From: Clostridium saccharobutylicum DSM 13864
GTDB lineage: Bacteria > Bacillota > Clostridia > Clostridiales > Clostridiaceae
Assembly (NCBI RefSeq): GCF_000473995.1
Contig: NC_022571.1
Coordinates: forward strand, 4,123,416 to 4,187,415
DNA: 64,000 nucleotides
Reading direction: 5' to 3'
Position numbers and translations under genes: made by a program. Each line of letters begins with the position of its first letter. Position 1 is the first letter of the stretch. Below, in pieces: positions 16,791 through 28,600 of this stretch. The notes under the pieces are model-generated. The model was not told where the DNA came from. It was given only the letters and a program-made list of their open reading frames with translations, and made no database searches.

Positions 16791-19700
16791 CTACATTGTA
16801 CTTTTTAGAATATTTTCTAATTCTGTATTGAGCAGTTCTCTAATCTTTTCTTCCTCACTAGCAAAAGCTAAAAATACTGTTATTCTAACCATATCCTTAT
16901 AACATCTTGCGTTAAACTGCATCCTTGGAACAAATCCCAGCATTTCATAATTAGTGTTCTCCCCTAATATTAAATCATTAATAAATTGATCTTCTTCTTT
17001 TTCAAATTTGCCTTGAAAATTAAATACTATAGAATGTTCTAAAGAATGCTTTTTCATAAGGTATTGCATTTTCTTATCACTTTCTGAGATTTCCTTTCCA
17101 AATATTAAATTGAAAAAGTTAATTCCATGCTTTGATGATATATTTAATTTATCTTGAGCTTGCTCCATTAATTTTCTTTTGTCGTTACCATCATTACATC
17201 CTAATATAGGAATCAAATCAATAAATTCTCCAATTGTATTGAAGTACGTTTTTTCTTCGTATTTTCTTCCATATCCAATCATATATATTGGAACTTTAGG
17301 AATTGAAAAATGTTTTTGACAAACACTATTTACAAGTTCTAATGGTATTTCTGAAGACTCACCCCCAAAATTAGACTTTTGTATTTCTTCTAAGCTTATA
17401 TCGTAATTAAAAGCTGTTACTTTTGCAATACCGCATTTTGAAGATGTATCCTCTATTTTTGATAAATACCTTTCAAATTCTTCTAACCCAAAAACATTTA
17501 TTACTTCTTCTTCTGTAATAGATTTAGAACCTTGTTTTACCTGTTCTATATAACTTTCATAACTTTCAACTTCTGCATCAGTAATATCTTTTCCATTTTC
17601 AAGAGCATCATAATATTCAAATATTTTTCTTGATAAAATTTCACTGCTCATAGCATCAAATATAGCATGTGAGAAAGGTAATACTAAAAGATAATCTTTT
17701 AAATTTTCTTTTACTAGTAACATTTTATATAAAAGTGATTTTTCTTTTTCATATCCTTTTGTAAAATACTGTCCTATGTTAATTTTAAGAAATTCCTTGT
17801 TAAACTCTGGATCATACTCTGATAAATCTACATAAGGAATTGAAAGCTTTTCTGGAACATTATATTCCTGCCACAAATATTCTTCTTCCTCTTTTACAAG
17901 TATACTTCTTAATAATCCTTGTTTCGAAATTAAATGTAATATTGCTTTATGTAAAAGATTAATATCTAAATAGCGTTCAATTTTAATAATAGTTCCTGAC
18001 TTTTCCAAATACTCTAAATGGAACTTTTGACAAGGAGCAATTCCATACTTTCTTACTACATTCTGTTTAAGTATAGAATTATTAAAATTACATTCTTCCT
18101 CTTTTACCTTTTCCATTAATTCTTTACTTACATCTGTTAGAAGTCCAGTTTTTAAAGCCACATTTTCTGAAAATTGCATTGAATGCATCTGCATTGAAGT
18201 CTTCTGTGCTAATTTCATTGTAGATATAGGCTTTATATAATGTGGACATATGTTTTTATTGATTTTTTCTTTTATAAATCCTATTAGCTCTTCTACTTTT
18301 ACTGATACTGAGTCATCTATAAATAAAACATAATATTCTTTTTCTTCAACATTATACTTTATAAGTTTACTTTTAACTCCAAATTTACACGTTATAGCTT
18401 CTGAAGCTTCTTCAGCAGTCTCAATTAAATTATTTTTGTTATCAACAATACCTAAATACTCTGAGAGTTTCTTTATACTTGAATATTTAAATATATCATT
18501 TATTTTTAAATTTAGTCCAATTTGCTCACATTTTAAAACAAATCTTATTGCTTTTAACGAGTCTCCACCTAATTCAAAAAAGTCTTCGTTTATTCCAATG
18601 TTACTTATTCCCAATATATCCTTCCATATACTTGCAATTTTTTCTTCTAACTCATTACGAGATTCTTCAAAAGATATATCTTCATTTACCTTATATGCTA
18701 TTTTCAATAGAGCTTTTTTATCTATTTTTCCATTTGCATTTAATGGCATTGCTTCAAGTTGTATAAAATATGCTGGAATCATATAAGATGGCAGTGTTTT
18801 TGATAAAAATTCCTTCAAATATTGAATTTGTAATTTTTCATCAGAGACTATATATGCATAAATGCTTTTGTCATCTTTTCCTGTTTCCTTTACAACTGTT
18901 ACTACCTCTTTTACTTTTTCATATTTTAGAATTTGGCTTTCTATCTCACCTAATTCTATTCTGAATCCTCTAATTTTAACTTGACTATCTATTCTTCCTA
19001 AAAACTCTATATTTCCATCTGGTAACCACCTTGCTAAATCACCAGACTTGTACATTCTTTCTCCATCTTCAAATGGATTTGATATAAATTTTTCTTTTGT
19101 TAAAGATACATTGTTAACATATCCTCTTGCTAATCCTTTTCCTGAAATACATAGTTCCCCTGGTATTCCAATTGGCTGTATATTTTGATTTTTATCTAAA
19201 ATATATATCTTACTGTTTGATATAGGTTTTCCTATTGGAATATTTGCATATTCTTTATTCACTACAAAACTTGTTGTAACTACTGTATTTTCTGTAGGTC
19301 CATAATTATTAATTAAATCATATTCTTTTTTGAAATAATTCTTTAACTTATCTCCTCCAGCTAAAACTTTTCTTAAACTTTTGAAATTGCACTCTTCCAT
19401 AAATTGCTCACAAATTTGAGTTGGCAGAAAGCTTATAGTAATAGCATTGTCATTATAAAATTTTTCTAGTTTTTTTATGTCTAATTTCATATCATTTTCA
19501 ATTATATATATAGTTGTGCCAGCAATAAGATACGGGAATATTTCCCATACAGAAGCATCAAAACCAACTCCTGCATATTTTGTGCTTCTATCATTTACAT
19601 TTACTTCAAAGTGTTCATTATGCCAAAAACATAAATTAACTAAAGATCTATGTTCTATCATTACACCTTTTGGATTGCCTGTTGTACCTGATGTATAAAT

Positions 19701-22382
19701 TACATATGCTAAGTCATTGACTTTAACTTCTGATTTAGTATGCTGATTACTGTATTCTTCTAAAATACTATTCCCTAATTGATATTTATGTTTTGGAACT
19801 ATAAGTTTCTTTTCCTCTTTTTTATCAATTTCAAATAGAGCATCATATCTAAATTTAGTTAATTCATTTTCAATTGTATGCATTTTATCAGTGAATTTTA
19901 CACTTTTTATTTCCTTAATATCCATAGCTATATCTTCAAAAAAGTTTCTTGAAACAAAAAGTTCATTTGAAAAATCAGTCTTTGTTCTATAGTTTTCCTC
20001 AGAATGACAGTTTTTAAATTCTATTAATGATTCAATTAATTCTGCTTTTAAATCTTGATCCATTACATCCCCAATAAATAGAATTCCCTTTTCGCCTAAC
20101 TTATTCACTACCTTAGTTATTACTTTTCTTAAATAGTTATGTCCATGAAAGCATTGTATTACGCTGTTTATAATTACAATATCAAAGTTATTATCATCAA
20201 GCTTATCTATTTCGCCTGCTTGAAGACAAGCTAATTTTATATTTGAGATCTTTTCTTCTTTTACCTTGTTCCTATTTTTCTCTATTATACTATCAGAAAG
20301 ATCTGTACCATAATACATATTTACTAGTGGAGCAATTTTAAACATACTTAAACCTGATGCACAACCTATTTCCAATACTCTTACATCTTTATTTAAATAA
20401 GGTCTTAGTTTTTCAAATATATTACTTGAGTATTCATCCATTTCTTCTTTTGATAAATCTTCCCCAGTGTAACTATTTTTCCATCCTCCAGCTTCTATAT
20501 CATCAACAGCATCATCTGCAACCTGTTGCCAAAGACGTGTATTCATTAACTCATTTTTCTCTTTTTCTTCAACTTCATATACATTTCTTTCATCTAGACA
20601 TACATATGTACTAAAATTTTCACATTCCCACTGTAGCCTGTTCAATACTCTTATATGTTCCGTAGTAGATAGCATAAGCTTTATTTTAGCATCATCAATT
20701 ATATATTTTATTCTTTCCTCTGGATATTCTGGATCAATTGGAACATAGGCACCACCTGCTTTTAATATACCTAATATTGCAATAAACATTTTTTCGCTGC
20801 TATCCATTAAAATTCCTACTAGGAAATCAGACCCCGTATTTTCTTGTTCTCTAATATAATTTGCTAATCTATTTGATTTTTCATCTAGTTCCCTATATGT
20901 GAATTCAACACCTTTAAACACTACTGCAATCTTATTTGGATTTTTCTTAGCTTGTTCCATAAATAACTCATGAACTGTTTTATCTTGAGGATATAAGCTT
21001 TCTGTATTATTAAAATCAAATAATACTTTTTGTTTTTCCTCTTTTGTTATTATTTCTATATCCTTTATTTGTATTTTAGGATTTTCAATAACTTCATGTA
21101 AAACTTGCTTCATATGGTTTTCTATATTTTTTACAGCTTCTTTTGTATAAACGGCCTCATTATAACTAAGACGAATTTTTAATTTATCTCCTGGAACTAC
21201 AATTATATTGAAGTCATAATTTATTTGTTCAAATATATCAATATCATTAACTTTAAATCCTAATAAATCTTCACTACCAAAAAAACTATTAATATCATCT
21301 TGTAAAGGATAATTTTCAAAACCAACTAAATGATTTATAAGGTTATTCTTTAAATCTGTATTAGATTGTATTTCTGATAATGGAACATAATGATATCCAG
21401 TTGATAATGCTGCTTCTTCGTGAATTTTTTTTATTAATTCTTGGAAGCTCATTTCTTTATCACAGTTTATTCGAACTGGAATTGTATTTACAAATAGTCC
21501 TACCATTTCTTCAATTCCATTTATCTCAGGCGGTCTACCAGATACTACAGAACCAAATATAATATCATTAGTATTATTATATTTTTGAAGCATTGATCCC
21601 CATAATGATTGAAAAACAGTATTTACTGTTACTTTATTATCTTTTGCCATTAGTTTTAATTTTTCTGTAGCTTCTTCTTCTATTTCAAATACATGTTCCC
21701 TAAGTACATATTTTTCTTCACTAACAGTACTTGCAAAATTAGGAACTATAGATTCCTTTTCAATCCCTTCAAGATACTTATCCCAATACGCTATAGCCTC
21801 TTCTTTATTTTGTTTGAAAAACCATTGTATATAGTCGTTATATGGATGAATTTCTTTTTCAGCTAATTCTTGATTTTCTTTTAAAGATACATATATTTCA
21901 AATAATTCTTTAAAAACAATTGCTAAACACCATCCATCCATTATAATATGATGAAAACTTAGCACTAGCCCATAAGACTTAGGAGCTTTCTTTATTACTG
22001 ATATTCTTATAAGTGTATCTCTTGTTAAATCAAAACCTCTTTTAATATCATCTTTTTTAAATTCTTCTATATAATCTTTTCTTTCTTCTTCATTTAAATC
22101 TGATATATCTTTAAAAACTATCTCAGAAGCTCTTTCTGCCAATACAACTTGCTTTGGCTTTTCAATCTTTTCGTATACGATAGCAGTTCTTAAAATATCA
22201 TATCTTTGAAGTAATATATTAAAGCTTTTTTGTAATATATCTACATCAAGCTGCCCATCTAAATGAAGCAAAATTTGTTCAAAATAAACACTTGAGCTTT
22301 TATCGTTCATAGCATGAAATAACATTCCCTCTTGCATTGGTGTTAACGAATATATTTTTTGAATTTTAGTATTTTTTCTCAA
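16791..22382 (-). CDS. NRPS synthetase B: C-A(methyltransferase insert)-PCP-E-like
   Basis: This synthetase is about 1863 residues long. From the TTG start at 22382 the order is a condensation domain (7-450, HHIIMDG at about 144-150), the first part of an adenylation domain (465-600), a SAM methyltransferase insert (about 615-850, with VLEIGCASG and YYGTDLS), the rest of the A domain from YVIYTSGTTGNPKG to GRIDSQVKIRGFR, and a carrier domain (FFELGGDSLKA). A terminal epimerisation-type domain (about 1435-1863) has HHxxxDG reduced to SHAIFDA. The specificity residues read D-A-W-F-L-G-N-V-V, the classic leucine code. No thioesterase is present. I chose TTG at 22382 because GAGGGG lies at 22393-22398. 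The open frame extends 29 codons upstream, but that part lies partly in a Rep-B element. Confidence 0.92.
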   Translation of the reverse strand: MRKNTKIQKIYSLTPMQEGMLFHAMNDKSSSVYFEQILLHLDGQLDVDILQKSFNILLQRYDILRTAIVYEKIEKPKQVVLAERASEIVFKDISDLNEEERKDYIEEFKKDDIKRGFDLTRDTLIRISVIKKAPKSYGLVLSFHHIIMDGWCLAIVFKELFEIYVSLKENQELAEKEIHPYNDYIQWFFKQNKEEAIAYWDKYLEGIEKESIVPNFASTVSEEKYVLREHVFEIEEEATEKLKLMAKDNKVTVNTVFQSLWGSMLQKYNNTNDIIFGSVVSGRPPEINGIEEMVGLFVNTIPVRINCDKEMSFQELIKKIHEEAALSTGYHYVPLSEIQSNTDLKNNLINHLVGFENYPLQDDINSFFGSEDLLGFKVNDIDIFEQINYDFNIIVVPGDKLKIRLSYNEAVYTKEAVKNIENHMKQVLHEVIENPKIQIKDIEIITKEEKQKVLFDFNNTESLYPQDKTVHELFMEQAKKNPNKIAVVFKGVEFTYRELDEKSNRLANYIREQENTGSDFLVGILMDSSEKMFIAILGILKAGGAYVPIDPEYPEERIKYIIDDAKIKLMLSTTEHIRVLNRLQWECENFSTYVCLDERNVYEVEEKEKNELMNTRLWQQVADDAVDDIEAGGWKNSYTGEDLSKEEMDEYSSNIFEKLRPYLNKDVRVLEIGCASGLSMFKIAPLVNMYYGTDLSDSIIEKNRNKVKEEKISNIKLACLQAGEIDKLDDNNFDIVIINSVIQCFHGHNYLRKVITKVVNKLGEKGILFIGDVMDQDLKAELIESLIEFKNCHSEENYRTKTDFSNELFVSRNFFEDIAMDIKEIKSVKFTDKMHTIENELTKFRYDALFEIDKKEEKKLIVPKHKYQLGNSILEEYSNQHTKSEVKVNDLAYVIYTSGTTGNPKGVMIEHRSLVNLCFWHNEHFEVNVNDRSTKYAGVGFDASVWEIFPYLIAGTTIYIIENDMKLDIKKLEKFYNDNAITISFLPTQICEQFMEECNFKSLRKVLAGGDKLKNYFKKEYDLINNYGPTENTVVTTSFVVNKEYANIPIGKPISNSKIYILDKNQNIQPIGIPGELCISGKGLARGYVNNVSLTKEKFISNPFEDGERMYKSGDLARWLPDGNIEFLGRIDSQVKIRGFRIELGEIESQILKYEKVKEVVTVVKETGKDDKSIYAYIVSDEKLQIQYLKEFLSKTLPSYMIPAYFIQLEAMPLNANGKIDKKALLKIAYKVNEDISFEESRNELEEKIASIWKDILGISNIGINEDFFELGGDSLKAIRFVLKCEQIGLNLKINDIFKYSSIKKLSEYLGIVDNKNNLIETAEEASEAITCKFGVKSKLIKYNVEEKEYYVLFIDDSVSVKVEELIGFIKEKINKNICPHYIKPISTMKLAQKTSMQMHSMQFSENVALKTGLLTDVSKELMEKVKEEECNFNNSILKQNVVRKYGIAPCQKFHLEYLEKSGTIIKIERYLDINLLHKAILHLISKQGLLRSILVKEEEEYLWQEYNVPEKLSIPYVDLSEYDPEFNKEFLKINIGQYFTKGYEKEKSLLYKMLLVKENLKDYLLVLPFSHAIFDAMSSEILSRKIFEYYDALENGKDITDAEVESYESYIEQVKQGSKSITEEEVINVFGLEEFERYLSKIEDTSSKCGIAKVTAFNYDISLEEIQKSNFGGESSEIPLELVNSVCQKHFSIPKVPIYMIGYGRKYEEKTYFNTIGEFIDLIPILGCNDGNDKRKLMEQAQDKLNISSKHGINFFNLIFGKEISESDKKMQYLMKKHSLEHSIVFNFQGKFEKEEDQFINDLILGENTNYEMLGFVPRMQFNARCYKDMVRITVFLAFASEEEKIRELLNTELENILKSTM

Positions 22383-22410
22383 TTTAATACAGCCCCTCTC
22401 TTTACATAAA

Positions 22411-22637
22411 GCACATGAAAATGAATAGCAAGTCCAATTTGCTATGAATGAGTTAAGCCGACATCTCAAAAGTGAGAATCGAAATTTTATATTTCACTCT
22501 TCGAACTTTCCCTGTTATTATCTATGATTTAATTATGGTCGCTTACTCAAAGAACACGCAATGAGCGAATGTGAGCCGAGATTCCTCGTATAAAAAACAT
22601 TCTAGCAAATGGACTTGTTGTTTTTTTGAATGTGCCT
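22411..22637. repeat. Rep-B element between the two NRPS genes
   Basis: It spans the whole gap between the two synthetase genes. It starts GCACATGAAAATGAATAGCA, contains AAGTCCAATTTGCTA facing TAGCAAATGGACTTG, and ends TGAATGTGCCT three bases before the synthetase A stop codon. The other end lies about 12 bases before the ribosome binding site of synthetase B. Interior stems include AAAGTGAGAATCGAAATT against TATTTCACTCTTCGAACTTT. Confidence 0.75.
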
Positions 22638-22640
22638 AAA

Positions 22641-25600
22641 TTAGTTAAATAAACTATTTATATTGTCAAGTTCTTCAATAGAAAGAATATCCTCATCCCC
22701 AAAATCACTTGGAGTTAATTCAACAGTATCTTTATCCACACAATGATCTAATATATTTTCCAAATTTCTTATATAATTTTCCGCAAAGGTATTTATTGTT
22801 TCTTCATAATATTCATTTTTATTATAATTAATATCTAACGCTAACTTACCTTCTAATACTTTTCCATTTATCTCAATAGCGAATTCTTTTTCTAGTTTTT
22901 CGCTTATAGATTCTCCTGTAGATAAAGATGAAATACTAAACATTTCCGTATCTTCTTGAATATCAAACTGCCCTAAATAATTGAAGCATATTTCTGCTTT
23001 TTTATTAAACTCTATTCCTTTTTTGCTTGAACCATCTGTTAAATACTTTAATATTCCATATCCTATTCCTTTGTTTGGTACATTTCTTAAAGTTTCTTTT
23101 ATATTTTTTATTTGGTAGGATATTTCTTCTGATTTTGACATATCAAATATTACAGGATACATCGACGTAAACCATCCTACTGTTCTTGTAATATCTATAT
23201 CTTCTATTATTTCTTCTCTTCCGTGGCCTTCTAAATTTATAATTACATTATCTTTATCTGTCCAATTTTTCACAGTTAAACATAAAGCAGTTATTAATAT
23301 ATCATTTACTTCTGTGTTATATGCTTTGTTTACATCTCTCAATAACTGTTCTGTTTTTTGCTCTGATAATGTCACATGAACTACTTTGCTATCAGCCACC
23401 ATATTTTTATCTATAATTTTATCCTTAGGCAAAGATTCAACCTGTGTATTTTCTATTGCTCCCCAGTAATCTATTTCTTTCAATGCATTTTTAGTATTTG
23501 CATAAAGTTCAAGCTTTTCACCCCACTCTTTGTAGGAATCTGTTTTTTTAGGGAACTGTATTTCTTTATTAGATAATTCTTGTTTGTATCCTGAAGCTAA
23601 ATCTTCCAATAGTATTCTCCATGATATTCCGTCTACTACCATATGATGGATAACAATTAACAAATATTCTCTTTCAAATGTTTTAAAAATTGCTAACCCA
23701 AACAATGGACCATCGCTTAAATTTAAGCTTCTATGTATTTTATTTGTTTCTTCTTCGATTTCTTGTTCAAAATCCAAATTATATCTGAAATCTCTTTCTG
23801 TAATTGTTATTTCTATTTCTTCTATAGGGTTGCAATACTGCAATATTCCATTTTCATCTTTCTTATATCTCATTCTCAAAGAATCATGATGTTCAAGTAT
23901 TTTCTTGAATACTTTTTTAACAATATTTGAGTCAAATCCATCTTTTTTATATAGCATAACAGCTTGATTAAAATAATTTATATCCTCTGTTTTCTGCTCT
24001 AAATACCACTTTTGTATTGGTGTTAAAGGTACTTGTCCACTTACAGCTCCTTGTTCTATTTGCTTAGTTGATACTCTTACCTTCTTAGATAGATCTTTTA
24101 TTGTAGGATTTTTAAGTAAATCTTTTATCTCTATTTTTAAATTTATTGCATTCATACGAGATACTATCTGTATTGCTTTTATTGAATCTCCACCAAGATC
24201 AAAGAAATTATCATTAATTCCTATCTTGCTTATTCCTAAAATCTCATTCCATATACCTGCTAATTTTTCTTCAATTTGATTTGTAGGTTCCTCGTAGTTT
24301 GTTCCAGTATTTAACCTTCCATCTGGCATAGGCAGTGCTTTTCTATCTATCTTTCCATTACTTGTTATTGGCATATTAGGAATTTGTATTAAATATGAAG
24401 GAATCATATATGATGGTAATAAATTTCCTAAATATTTTCTCAATTCTGCCACTGTCAAATTTTCTTCTGCTACTATATATGCACAAAGATACTTATTTTT
24501 ACTTTCATCTTCTCTTGCCATAACAAACACTTCTTTTATAGATTCATGTTGCAACAATTGATATTCTATTTCTCCAATTTCTATTCTGTAGCCTCTTATT
24601 TTAACTTGATGGTCTTTTCTACCTAAGAACTCCATATTACCATCTTGCATCCATCTGGCCATATCTCCTGTTTTGTACATTTTTTCGTTACACTCTTGTA
24701 CAAATGCATTTGGTATAAATCTTTCCTCTGTTTGCTTTAAATCATTTGCATATCCCTCAGCTAAACATTCTCCTCCAATATACAAATCTCCAGCTACTCC
24801 CATTGGACATGGATTTAAATTAGAATCCAATATATAATACTTTGCATTTTGAATAGGCTTTCCATATGGTATGCTTATCCAATTAGCATCTACTTTTTCT
24901 ATCTCATAATAATTTGACCATATTGTTGCTTCTGTTGCTCCACCAAGACTAATTACCTTTACGCCTGGAAAAGCTTTCTCCATTATTCCTGGAAGGGTGA
25001 CAGGAATCCAATCTCCACTTTGGAAAATCAATCTCAACTTACCATTCTTAACAACTTCCTTGTCTTTTGGAAGCAATGGCACAAGCTGTTGAAGTGCTGC
25101 TGGTGCAGAATCCCAAAAAGTAATTGGCTCTTCACAAATAATATTAAGTAATTTTTGTGAATCCTTAACCTCATCCTTAGATGCAATTCTTATACAACCT
25201 CCGGCAGCTAAAATTCCAAACATATCATATACTGATAAATCAAAACAGAAAGAGGTAACAAATAATACTTGATCTTTTTCACCTACGTTAAATTTCTTAT
25301 TTACCCATTCAATCAAATTTATTGCAGGTTTATGTTTTATAACTACTCCCTTTGGTGTTCCTGTTGAGCCAGAAGTATATATTATGTAAGCTATATCCTC
25401 TGAAGTACTTAATTCACCTAAGTTTTCTTTTGGAAGATTTACAAGTTCTTTTGCTGTAACAATATTCTCATTTTCAAAGTTCTCATCTTCTTCAATATCA
25501 ATACAAATTACACTTTTTATATCATTATTTTCTTTTTGTAATTCTTTTATAAGTTCAATTTGTTCACCTTGTGTCACAATACAAGAAATATTACTATTCT

Positions 25601-28600
25601 TTATTATTGTTTTTATTCTTGTTATAGGGAATTTAGGATCTATAGGTACATAAGCTCCACCACATTTTAATATTCCCATTACCCCTATAATCATTTCCAT
25701 AGAACGTTCAACAATTATGGCTACTGGCATACCTGCATTTATTCCCTTCTCCTTAAGAAAAACTGCCAATTGATTTGCTCTTTCATTTAACTCTCTATAT
25801 GTTATTTCTTTTCCTTCAAATACAGCTGCCAAATTATCAGGTGTTTTTTCTACTTGCTCTTCAAATAATTGATGCATTGTTTTATTTCTTGAATAATTAG
25901 CTTTTGTATCATTAAAATCATAAAGAAGCTTTTTCTTTTCAGACTCCTCAACAATTTCTATTTGTAATATTGTCGCTTTAGAATTTTCAACTATTTGAGT
26001 TAATACCTTTCCAAAACTTGCTGCAAATTTTTCTATAGTTTCCTTTTTAAATAGCTTTGTACAATATTCAAAAGTGCATTCTAATCCTTCTTTGCTTTCA
26101 TATACAAGCAGTGTTAAATCAAACTTTGCTATTGAGGAATTAAAATCATATGGAACAAAACTTAAACCAGATATATCAGCTTCACGTATATCTACATTTT
26201 GCCAAGCCACCATTGTATCAAACAAAGGATTTCTGCTAAAATCTTTCTCTACATCAAGACGGACTATTAGCTCTTCAAATTGATAATCTTGATTTTCGTA
26301 TGATTCTAAAAATTTCTTCTTTACTTCTGTTAAAAATTCTATAAATTTCTTATCTGACTTTGGAAAATTTCTCAAAGCTATTGTATTTACAAACATTCCA
26401 ACTATATTTTGAAATGATTCATGAGTTCTTCCTGCCACAGGAGATCCTACAATTATATCTTCTTGTCCTGTGTATTTTGACAGCAATACATTATATGCTG
26501 CAACAATTGTCATATATAATGTTGCATCTGTTTTGGCAGCTATCTCTTTCAACTTATCTGTCACTGTCTTATCTAATCTAAACTTTATTTTATCTCCCTC
26601 AAAACTTTGCTCTGATGGTCTTTGATAATCTGTTGGCATATTAAGCACTGGTATTTTTCCTGAAAATTCTTTTAACCAATACGCTTCTTGCTTTTTAGCA
26701 GCTTCTGTTGTAAAAAACTTCTTTTGCCATTCCGAAAAATCTTTATATTGTATTTTTAATTCGTCTAATTTTTTGCCCTCATATAAATATCCAATTTCTT
26801 TTAATAAAATTTCCATAGACACTCCATCTGATACTATATGATGAATGTCTAAAAGCATAGCATATCTTTCTTCTTTTAATTTCACTAAAGTCACTCTTAA
26901 AAGTGGAGGTTCATTTAACACAAAAGGTTTTAAAAATTGCTTTATTATACTTTCAAGTTCTTTTTCATCTTTTTCAATAAACTCCATCTTAAAATCAATT
27001 TCTTTATAGATCTTTTGCATAGGAATTCCATCTATAATCTCAAATGAGGTTCTTAATGACTCATGTCTTTTTATTAGCTCTTTAAACACATTTTCAAACT
27101 TTTCTGTATCAAGTTTTCCTTCAATAATAGTTACAGAAGGCATATTATAATTTATACTTGTATCTTGAAATTGTTTTATAACAAATAACCTTTTTTGTGC
27201 AGAAGATAATTCATAATAGTCTTTTTCTTCTATAGCATCTATTAACTTAAATTCAGTTTTATTTTTTTGCTGAATTTGTTTTGATAATGTTTTTATTTCA
27301 CTAAAATCAAACATATCTCTTAATGAAATTTCAACATTTAACTCTTTATTTATTGCTGCTATGATTCTTACAGCATTTAATGAATCTCCACCAAGATCAA
27401 AAAAGTTATCATTAATTCCCAACTTATTTATTCCTAAAACTTTTCTCCATATATGTACTAATTTTTCTTCAATTTCATTTGTAGGTTCTTCATACACTTT
27501 TCCAGTATTTAAACTTCCATCTGGCATAGGCAATGCCTTTCTATCTATCTTTCCATTACTTGTTATTGGCATATTAGGAATTTGTATAAAATATGAAGGA
27601 ATCATATATGCTGGTAATAAATGTGATAAGTATTGTCTTAATTCTGCTACAGTCAACTCATCTTCTGCTACTATATATGTACAAAGATATTTATTTTTAC
27701 TTTCATCTTCTCTTGCCATAACAAACACTTCTTTTATAGATTCATGTTGCAACAATTGATATTCTATTTCTCCAATTTCTATTCTGTAGCCTCTTATCTT
27801 AACTTGATGGTCTTTTCTACCTAAGAATTCCATGTTACCATCTTGCATCCATCTAGCCATATCTCCTGTTTTGTACATTTTTTCATTGCATTCTTGTACA
27901 AATGGATTTGGTATAAATCTTTCCTCTGTTTGCTTTAAATCATTTGCATACCCCTCAGCTAAACATTCTCCTCCAATATACAAATCTCCAGCTACTCCCA
28001 TTGGACATGGATTTAAATTAGAATCCAATATATAATACTTTGCATTTTGAATAGGCTTTCCATATGGTATGCTTATCCAATTAGGATCTACTTTTTCTAT
28101 CTCATAATAATTTGACCATATTGTTGCTTCTGTTGCTCCACCAAAACTAATTACCTTTACACCTGGAAAAGCTTTCTTCATTATTCCTGGAAGGGTGACT
28201 GGAATCCAGTCTCCACTTTGGAAAATCAATCTCAACTTACCATTCTTAACAACTTCCTTGTCTTTTGGAAGCAATGGCACAAGCTGTTGAAGTGCTGCTG
28301 GTGCAGAATCCCAAAAAGTAATTGGCTCTTCACAAATAATATTAAGTAATTTTTGTGAATCCTTAACCTCATCCTTAGATGCAATTCTTATAGAACCTCC
28401 AGCAGCTAAAATTCCAAACATATCATATACTGATAAATCAAAACAGAAAGAGGTAACAAATAATACTTGATCTTTTTCACCTACGTTAAATTTCTTATTT
28501 ACCCATTCAATCAAATTTATTGCAGGTTTATGTTTTATAACTACTCCCTTTGGTGTTCCTGTTGAGCCAGAAGTATATATTATATAAGCTATATCTTCTG

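Noticed and set aside
22383..22469. An N-terminal extension of synthetase B of 29 codons
   Set aside because: The extension reads partly into a Rep-B element and lies upstream of the clear GAGGGG site. The TTG at 22382 is the better start.
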